NCBI RefSeq assembly: GCF_002899895.1
Contig: NZ_PPEI02000002.1
Location: forward strand, 919,150-983,149
Reading direction: 5' to 3'
From: Chryseobacterium oncorhynchi
GTDB taxonomy: Bacteria > Bacteroidota > Bacteroidia > Flavobacteriales > Weeksellaceae
DNA length: 64,000 nucleotides
Part shown: positions 58,979 through 64,000 of the stretch, piece after piece
Layout of the letters: each line of letters opens with the position of its first letter
Position numbering within the stretch: position 1 is the first letter of the stretch
Translations under genes and position numbers: made by a program
Notes under the pieces: model-generated
What the model was told of the DNA's origin: nothing
What the model saw: the letters and a program-made list of their open reading frames with translations, nothing else
The model's database searches: none

Positions 58979-60001
58979 TTATTTTATTGAATATTTTACG
59001 TTTAAAGCTTGCAGTATTGCCCATGTCTCGGCATCCATGATTCCGTCATAATTTTGTGGACGGAAGTGATACTGAAATGCTTCAATCGTCTTCTTGGTAG
59101 CATCATCCCATTTTCCACTAGGTTCTACTCCATATCCGAATTTTTGCAATGCAGTCTGAATACCGAAAATAAATGATGGATCACTATATTTTACAGCAAA
59201 GTCTTCCTGTGCAAGATCAAAGTAATCCTGCTTGGTAGCTTGGTCATACCACATCCCTATTTGATACTCATCATAAAGCTTTTTCCAAGGGAACATTGGA
59301 CCCGGATCCTGCTTTCTTGTAGGGGCAATATCTGCATGAGCAAGAACATTAGTTGCCGGAATTTGATATCTTGTAATAATATCCTTTGCCAATGCTGCTA
59401 CTTTTCTTACCTGATCGTCACTAAAAGGAGCAAATACTCTTGTACCTGTTCCGTTAGGGAAACCTGCATTCACAATTTCAATTCCGATGGAAGTATCGTT
59501 AAGATTTTTATCGCTTCTCCAAGAGCTCACTCCTGCATGGTAGGCACGCTTATTCTCATCCACCAGTTGATAGATTTCATTGTCTCCGGTATTATTTACC
59601 AGATAATGGGCACTTACAGCCTGTTGTGTAAGGACTGTAATGGATTTGTCATCCGGAAGTGCTGTATAATGTAATATAAGGTAACGCTGTCTGAAATTCT
59701 GAGCAACGGCAGGAAAATAAGTTTTTACTACTTTATATCCGGCCGGTTTTGCAGATACAATAGAACCGTAACTTGCCGTATTATCATTTTTTGTTGCGTC
59801 AGCTATATTAGTAGTAAAAAATTCTACTCCGTGCTCGTTTGTAATTTTTGGTTTTGGAGCTTCCTGAGTTTGTGTTTTAACTACAGTTTTTGGCTGTACC
59901 ACTGGAGTTTTCGGTTTGTATGTATTTTTTTTTACATTTTGCTGGGAAGTACATGAAAAAACGAATGTGCTTAATCCGATGATATATAATGTTTTACGCA
60001 T
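58979..60001 (-). CDS. N-acetylmuramoyl-L-alanine amidase lipoprotein
   Basis: 340-aa cell-wall hydrolase that cuts the bond between MurNAc and L-Ala. The start is the ATG at 60001: signal peptide with lipobox (FVFSC, Cys17). The longer frame overlaps the tRNA promoter. A Lys/Pro/Thr-rich linker leads to an Amidase_2 domain (about 100-245) with zinc ligands in LILHYTALPD and VLAHADIAPTRKQDPG. A C-terminal peptidoglycan-binding domain covers 285-335 (LQKFGYGVEPSGKWDDATK). Confidence 0.92.
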   Translation of the reverse strand: MRKTLYIIGLSTFVFSCTSQQNVKKNTYKPKTPVVQPKTVVKTQTQEAPKPKITNEHGVEFFTTNIADATKNDNTASYGSIVSAKPAGYKVVKTYFPAVAQNFRQRYLILHYTALPDDKSITVLTQQAVSAHYLVNNTGDNEIYQLVDENKRAYHAGVSSWRSDKNLNDTSIGIEIVNAGFPNGTGTRVFAPFSDDQVRKVAALAKDIITRYQIPATNVLAHADIAPTRKQDPGPMFPWKKLYDEYQIGMWYDQATKQDYFDLAQEDFAVKYSDPSFIFGIQTALQKFGYGVEPSGKWDDATKKTIEAFQYHFRPQNYDGIMDAETWAILQALNVKYSIK

Positions 60002-60060
60002 CAGTTTGGTTTTTGAATGATTTATTACCTCAAAAATACACAAATTTTTCTTGAATTTTA

Positions 60061-60092
60061 TTTGGTAAATAAAGAAATCTATTCTATATTTG
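60061..60092 (+). promoter_or_regulatory. Promoter of the tRNA-Ser/Pro/Arg cluster
   Basis: TTTG (60061-60064), 20-bp gap, TATATTTG (60085-60092), 44 bp before tRNA-Ser. Confidence 0.8.
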
Positions 60093-60136
60093 CACTCGCA
60101 ATAACGGAACAACGATCATTAAAAAATAAACAAAAA

Positions 60137-60221
60137 GGAGGGTTGCCAGAGTGGTTAATGGAGCAGTTTGCTAAACTGTCGACGCGAAAGTGTCGCAAGG
60201 GTTCGAATCCCTTACCCTCCG
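60137..60221 (+). tRNA. tRNA-Ser (GCT)
   Basis: 85-nt class II tRNA: acceptor GGAGGGT/ACCCTCC, anticodon loop TTGCTAA on CAGT/ACTG arms, a long variable arm, T-loop GTTCGAATC, discriminator G. Reads AGC/AGU. CCA not encoded. Confidence 0.96.
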
Positions 60222-60235
60222 CACTCTTATATATT

Positions 60236-60310
60236 CGGGGCGTAGCGTAGTCCGGTCATCGCGCCTGGTTTGGGACCAGGAGGTCGCAGGTTCGAATCCT
60301 GCCGCCCCGA
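60236..60310 (+). tRNA. tRNA-Pro (TGG), copy 1
   Basis: 75 nt: acceptor CGGGGCG/CGCCCCG, anticodon loop TTTGGGA on CCTGG/CCAGG, T-loop GGTTCGAATCC, discriminator A. The first base is C, as usual for tRNA-Pro. CCA not encoded. Confidence 0.97.
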
Positions 60311-60341
60311 CTGTTTTAGTAATTTTTTCAAAATTACAAAT

Positions 60342-60415
60342 GGGTGCGTAGCTCAGCTGGATAGAGCATCTGCCTTCTAAGCAGACGGTCAAAGGTTCGA
60401 ATCCTTTCGCGCTCA
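60342..60415 (+). tRNA. tRNA-Arg (TCT), copy 1
   Basis: 74 nt: acceptor GGGTGCG/CGCGCTC with two G-U pairs, anticodon loop CTTCTAA on TCTGC/GCAGA, discriminator A. Reads AGA/AGG. CCA not encoded. Confidence 0.96.
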
Positions 60416-60416
60416 C

Positions 60417-60460
60417 AAATAACGCCATTTAAAACATATGTTTTGAATGGCGTTATTTTT
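60417..60460 (+). terminator. Terminator of the tRNA cluster
   Basis: Long stem AATAACGCCATT/AATGGCGTTATT with further inner pairing (AAAAC/GTTTT), then a T run to about 60463. It starts right after tRNA-Arg. Confidence 0.92.
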
Positions 60461-60543
60461 TTATATATGGTTCTCTAGAATTTCCATTCATTGTCAAAAA
60501 TCTACTTCACTCTAAAAATTACGATACCTATTATTATTCCTAC

Positions 60544-61482
60544 TTATTTCTTTAAGGAAGCTAGACATTTTTCGTATGTATCATTTAAAGCTTTTGCTAC
60601 AATTTTGGGATCCTGCTGGTGTATTCCATGGCTGTAACGCGGTAACAGGATAAGCTGACTATTGCTATTGTTTTTTATCATCTCTGCATAATGCTTTATT
60701 CTTAATTCATCCAACTCTTTCCACCACGGGGCTAAATTGATCCCTAATTTCAGTTTTTCGTTCATTTTTGTTTCATAATCTTCAATATGTTTGTTATATG
60801 AAATCATTACGGTTACAGGAATATCTTTAAGAGGCTGTAAAGATTTGTACCTTTTAAAGAACTCCGGTGAATTCTCATTCAACTCTCTCTTTGCTTCATT
60901 TCGAAAACCCTCTGATGTTGAGCTATCATTGATGATATTTTTAAGATTTATCTCAAATAATTCTCTATACCCTGTTGAGCTTGATGTATTTATTTTCACT
61001 TTGCTGTCTTCATCTTTTGTAAGCATAAAATCTGTTGGATCTATGAAAAACAGACCACAAACTTCATTTGGATACATTGAAGCGTACAAACGTATAAACG
61101 GCCCGCCTATCGAGTGTCCTACTAATAAATAAGGTGGGCTTATTTTCAAAGCTGCTAACAAATCGTGAAGTCTTTTTATAACATCTTCATCTGTTTTTAT
61201 AGAAGTATCAATTTCCGATTCTCCAATTCCATTTCTATCATAAACTATTCCTGGATATTTTTTTTGAATAAAAGGGAACAAACTCCCATAACCACCACCA
61301 CCTGAGCCTAGTCCACTTTCAAAGACTACAATTGGCTCATTAGCTTTTCTTTCATCAAGCCCAAAGGTTTTATATGCCATTTGTTTATTGTTAATGGATA
61401 CAAATTTCCTTTCAGAAGCCTGCGAAAAAACTAATGTAATTGAAAAGAAAGTAATAAATACAGATATTATTATAGATTTCAT
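60544..61482 (-). CDS. Exported alpha/beta-hydrolase
   Basis: 312-aa hydrolase with signal peptide (about 1-21, ending VFSQA). The start is the ATG at 61482; the open frame back to 61620 adds an AT-rich noise segment. The oxyanion region VVFESGLGSGGGGYG, nucleophile S124 in LLVGHSIGGPFIRL, Asp in FFIDPTDF, and His in RYSHGIHQ are visible. Substrate unknown. One of three minus-strand exported hydrolases enclosed by the tRNA direct repeats. Confidence 0.88.
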   Translation of the reverse strand: MKSIIISVFITFFSITLVFSQASERKFVSINNKQMAYKTFGLDERKANEPIVVFESGLGSGGGGYGSLFPFIQKKYPGIVYDRNGIGESEIDTSIKTDEDVIKRLHDLLAALKISPPYLLVGHSIGGPFIRLYASMYPNEVCGLFFIDPTDFMLTKDEDSKVKINTSSSTGYRELFEINLKNIINDSSTSEGFRNEAKRELNENSPEFFKRYKSLQPLKDIPVTVMISYNKHIEDYETKMNEKLKLGINLAPWWKELDELRIKHYAEMIKNNSNSQLILLPRYSHGIHQQDPKIVAKALNDTYEKCLASLKK

Positions 61483-61620
61483 CTCTATTATTTTTTTGTA
61501 TAAGTATAATGAACTTAAAAGTGCTATGAGCTCAAAAATACACGCAATGTGTATTCTTAATATTTTAAACAATATTAATGAATTTTTAAAGGCTACAATA
61601 CACTTTATCAATATCATCAT

Positions 61621-61653
61621 AAAAAAACCGCTTCAAATGTTGAAGCGGTTTTT
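61621..61653 (-). terminator. Terminator of the serine hydrolase gene
   Basis: 15-bp stem (AAAAAACCGCTTCAA/TTGAAGCGGTTTTTT) with a 3-nt loop, nearly symmetrical and so likely bidirectional, 18 bp after the stop at 61671. Confidence 0.92.
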
Positions 61654-61670
61654 TTCTTTAAATCTACAAT

Positions 61671-62729
61671 CTATTTCAAAACTTTATCATAGATTGTATT
61701 GAGTAGGTTTTGTCTCATTTTTGAGTTTCTTTGGTTTAAAAGAATGATAAATCCCCATTTTTTAGCCCTATTGTAGCAGATGATTGAAGATTGTCCCATA
61801 GAGTCTCCAGACTTTAAATAGATTGTATTCTGATCATCAGTACTAATGCCAAGCCCTAACCCCATTTCTCTTTTTTCATCTTTATAATAGATCTTTTCTG
61901 TTATTAATGCAGCTTCAGATATAGGATTTCCTTGGTTTAAAATTGCTTTCAAATAGATTACCATATCAGAAGCATTTGATTTTACCAATCCGGCAGGTGC
62001 AGTAACGTTCCATTTGAAAAATTCCTGAGCACCACCATCAGGATTGTAACCTGTTGTTTTATTTTTCACATTAAATTCCTTTGTGAATGTATTTCTCATT
62101 TTTAAAGGCTGAATTATTTTCTCACGGATTATTTCATCATAACTTTTACCGTACACTGTTTCCAGGATTTCTCCCATTAAAGTATATCCAATGGTAGAAT
62201 AACGAAACTTCCCATAGTCAATAAGTTCAGTACAGCTATTGATCATAGAAGCCAAAGATTTCTCAGTAACACTACTTACAGGCTGCTGTGGATTCAATTC
62301 CATTAATTTTCCAAAATCCAAGTCAGGTAAGCCTGATTGATGAGATGCCAGATCTGAAATTTTTATCTTGTTTTTAAGATTCGCGTTTAAAACATATCTT
62401 TTTGGTAGATAGTTGTCAATATAATCATCTACTTTAAATTTATGATCAATAACAGCCTGCGCAATTAAATTGGAAGTCAAAATTTTAGTAATAGAAGCAA
62501 TTTCGAAAATGGAATTTTTATCAATATCAACTTTGCTTTCTTTACTCAGCTTACCATATGCTGTGAAAAATTCTTTATTGTTGTTGATAAACCCAACACT
62601 AATTCCTACACCAGGATTCTTTTGATAATTATCCTTTACGATGGAATCAATTTTCTTGGAGAAATCTTGCCCAAAAGAAAAACTGCTGATTAATAATAGA
62701 ACTGCTAAAAAGGTGAATGAAGTTTTCAT
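61671..62729 (-). CDS. Serine hydrolase (beta-lactamase/class C PBP fold), exported
   Basis: 352-aa exported protein; start ATG 62729 with signal peptide ending SFSFG-QD. The catalytic Ser-x-x-Lys is S79-I-T-K82 in FEIASITKILTS. The Tyr motif region is FRYSTIGYTLMGE, and the third-box region is LKSGDSMGQSS in place of the K-T-G type. Such proteins range from esterases to D-aminopeptidases; resistance to beta-lactams is not implied. It has its own terminator and lies between the hydrolase and nuclease genes. Confidence 0.9.
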   Translation of the reverse strand: MKTSFTFLAVLLLISSFSFGQDFSKKIDSIVKDNYQKNPGVGISVGFINNNKEFFTAYGKLSKESKVDIDKNSIFEIASITKILTSNLIAQAVIDHKFKVDDYIDNYLPKRYVLNANLKNKIKISDLASHQSGLPDLDFGKLMELNPQQPVSSVTEKSLASMINSCTELIDYGKFRYSTIGYTLMGEILETVYGKSYDEIIREKIIQPLKMRNTFTKEFNVKNKTTGYNPDGGAQEFFKWNVTAPAGLVKSNASDMVIYLKAILNQGNPISEAALITEKIYYKDEKREMGLGLGISTDDQNTIYLKSGDSMGQSSIICYNRAKKWGFIILLNQRNSKMRQNLLNTIYDKVLK

Positions 62730-62989
62730 TGTATTGTTATTTAATGTTATAAAATTATTTCGATACAAATTTGAAAAAGTAAAACCTCTTATGCGACCGA
62801 ATAAAAATATTCGACCTTATTTATCTAAAAAAATGAGTATGAATAGTTAGAAAAAAGAGTACGAATAATTACAAACCACTATAAAACAAAATGTTACAAA
62901 ACGAATTCAATACACTTTTAGTTTATCTTCAAAAGAATTATTAAATGAATATTATAAAGTAAAATCCACTTCAGCCAATATTTCTATTA

Positions 62990-63487
62990 TTAATTTTTGG
63001 CAACTTGATTTTTTTTACTTCGCTGCTCCCTCTTCATTTTCCTGTACTCCCATGGAGCCATCGCATGAACATCTTGCCAAAGACCAATCTTAGTACGTTG
63101 TGCATTTTGCTGTAATTGTCCCAGAGAAGCATCTTTGGAATAAGAGAAGTACCACCACCCCATTCCTGCTTTTATCAGCTCTTTTGAAAGGTACTTGCCA
63201 TTATCATAGTAGACCTTGGCTACGGAACGGCCATAGCGGTCTTTATTGGTTTCAATAAATTTAACTGTTTTACCAAATACCTGAGCTGAGGTAAACTGCT
63301 TGGCATTTTTACCAAACGGCTGTCCACTTTCCGGACAATCCACCTCAGCAAGTCTTAGCTTTTTTTGTTCGTTTCCTTTTAAAAGTAAGGTAATAGTATC
63401 TCCATCTGAAATTTTAATTACTTTTCCGCTTGTTTGAGAAAACATGATTACCGGAAAAAGTAAGCTCATCAACATTAATCGTTTCAT
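62990..63487 (-). CDS. Secreted thermonuclease-family (SNase-like) nuclease
   Basis: 165-aa exported nuclease with signal peptide 1-17. The SNase fold shows KISDGDTITLLL (Asp ligand), the catalytic Arg in LRLAEVDCPESGQPFG, and the second Arg/Glu region KFIETNKDRYGRSVAKVY. WYFSYSKDASL and a basic C terminus (KMKREQRSKK) follow. It should degrade DNA and RNA outside the inner membrane with calcium. The length is similar to mature staphylococcal nuclease. Confidence 0.92.
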   Translation of the reverse strand: MKRLMLMSLLFPVIMFSQTSGKVIKISDGDTITLLLKGNEQKKLRLAEVDCPESGQPFGKNAKQFTSAQVFGKTVKFIETNKDRYGRSVAKVYYDNGKYLSKELIKAGMGWWYFSYSKDASLGQLQQNAQRTKIGLWQDVHAMAPWEYRKMKREQRSKKNQVAKN

Positions 63488-63818
63488 CCGGCAAATATAG
63501 GAATTAAGGAGGATTTTAGTATTCTTAGATTAGAAAAAGAAGCTCATGAATTAACTTTCCTCCTTTTGTGCTGACTTAATAATTTTATTCATTTTAAAAA
63601 TTCTGCCCTTGCTATCTTTTGCTCTATTTCTTCATCATAGTTTAAAAAATAAAAAATAGCATACATCATAAATCCATGGTTATTAACTCAATAAAGACAA
63701 TCAAAAGTCTTCACAAAAAAATAATTAAAAATTCTTATCATTTTATTTTTTTTATTCCAAAAAGTATTGCAACTTTGCAACCCCAAAAACGATGTAAAAT
63801 TCGTTATTGATGGCCATC
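63488..63818. other. Gene-free gap before the repeated tRNAs
   Basis: 331 bp, AT-rich, with no convincing gene. It holds an 8-bp inverted repeat AAGGAGGA (63506-63513) / TCCTCCTT (63558-63565) 44 bp apart, and a weak -7-like CAACTTTG (63772-63779 region) that could drive the second Pro-Arg pair. Confidence 0.5.
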
Positions 63819-63819
63819 T

Positions 63820-63894
63820 CGGGGCGTAGCGTAGTCCGGTCATCGCGCCTGGTTTGGGACCAGGAGGTCGCAGGTTCGAATCCTGCCGCCCCGA
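63820..63894 (+). tRNA. tRNA-Pro (TGG), copy 2
   Basis: Identical to the gene at 60236-60310. The upstream flank (TTGATGGCCATCT) differs from copy 1. Confidence 0.97.
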
Positions 63895-63925
63895 CTGTTT
63901 TAGTAATTTTTTCAAAATTACAAAT

Positions 63926-63999
63926 GGGTGCGTAGCTCAGCTGGATAGAGCATCTGCCTTCTAAGCAGACGGTCAAAGGTTCGAATCCTTTCGCGCTCA
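63926..63999 (+). tRNA. tRNA-Arg (TCT), copy 2
   Basis: Identical to the gene at 60342-60415, with the same two G-U acceptor pairs. Complete, ending one base before the window edge. Confidence 0.95.
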
Positions 64000-64000
64000 C

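Larger units (their letters stand above)
60235..60416 (+). repeat. 182-bp direct repeat (tRNA-Pro/Arg), copy 1
   Basis: Identical base for base, spacer included, to 63819-64000. It contains tRNA-Pro and tRNA-Arg. The match starts one base before tRNA-Pro and reaches at least to the window end in the second copy. Confidence 0.97.
63819..64000 (+). repeat. 182-bp direct repeat (tRNA-Pro/Arg), copy 2
   Basis: Exact copy of 60235-60416 in the same orientation. It runs to the window edge, so its right limit is unknown. No tRNA-Ser precedes this copy. Confidence 0.97.

Noticed and set aside
60017-60250. Plus-strand frame across the amidase leader and tRNA-Ser
   Set aside because: It runs through a promoter and a tRNA, and its product has no protein-like features.
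60171-60428. Minus-strand open frame over tRNA-Pro/Arg (and its twin at 63752-64000), containing AAGFEPATSWSQTRR
   Set aside because: This is the well-known spurious protein made by reading tRNA genes backwards; the tRNAs explain the sequence fully.
61671-62729. Antibiotic-resistance beta-lactamase
   Set aside because: The fold is shared, but the third motif is not the usual KTG and most such exported proteins are esterases or peptidases.
1-64000. CRISPR array, insertion sequence, prophage or restriction-modification genes
   Set aside because: No regularly spaced repeats, transposase, integrase or phage structural motifs were found in any frame.

Overview
This window is chromosomal DNA from a low-GC member of the Bacteroidota, almost certainly a flavobacterium of the Chryseobacterium/Weeksellaceae type. 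The evidence is Bacteroidota-specific families (GSCFA, WbqC, DUF5683, DUF6438, DUF4269, PI-PLC-C1 beside a TonB receptor, a long signal peptidase I), many secreted proteins and lipoproteins, few Shine-Dalgarno sequences, and many promoters of the flavobacterial form TTTG-N19/20-TAnnTTTG. There is no CRISPR array, insertion sequence or prophage. The window is mostly ordinary core genome with a few accessory patches.

Layout. 1-2.1 kb: a two-component pair (TPR histidine kinase cut by the window edge, NarL-type regulator). 2.1-8.4 kb: scattered envelope genes (lipoprotein, esterase, aspartyl protease/PDZ, L,D-transpeptidase), a LuxR regulator and a 515-bp gap that ends in a plus-strand terminator with no gene in front of it (candidate small RNA). 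8.5-13.8 kb: an AraC-type membrane regulator, a TonB-dependent receptor and a secreted PI-PLC, probably a scavenging locus for inositol or phosphate. 13.9-14.2 kb: three tandem tRNA-Asp genes. 14.3-19.9 kb (minus): thioredoxin, then a tight set of cysteine desulfurase, PrcB-like lipoprotein, HAD phosphatase, DprE2-like reductase, DprE1-like oxidase and UbiA/DPPR-synthase-like transferase. The last four together resemble the mycobacterial pathway to polyprenyl-phospho-arabinose. 20-31.8 kb (minus): OmpA lipoprotein, lipocalin, S8 protease, WbqC, lepB-dapB-DUF5683-parB-parA, tonB and purA. 32-34.1 kb: an SMI1/KNR4-lysophospholipase fusion and a HEAT-repeat protein. 34.2-42.1 kb: an ABC-F protein with a structured leader, hpt-adk-obg, a tandem duplication of a DUF6438/outer-membrane-barrel block with one broken copy, and a DEAD-box helicase. 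42.1-46.5 kb (minus): acyltransferase, TatD, DUF4269, GSCFA and polyprenyl synthase. 46.7-51.7 kb (minus): small exported proteins, PiT plus DUF47, and a DbpA-domain RNA helicase. 52.1-57.4 kb: DUF2461 and a surface-glycan group (FkbM, flippase, two glycosyltransferases). 57.5-64 kb: aspA, an amidase lipoprotein, and a tRNA-Ser/Pro/Arg cluster whose Pro-Arg part recurs as an exact 182-bp direct repeat at the window end, enclosing three exported hydrolases.

Several apparent long open frames start at a TTG inside a -7 promoter box (hpt, FkbM, HEAT protein) or upstream of a promoter (DEAD-box gene). Their starts have been moved downstream here. Function calls rest on motifs read from the translations; no database search was possible.
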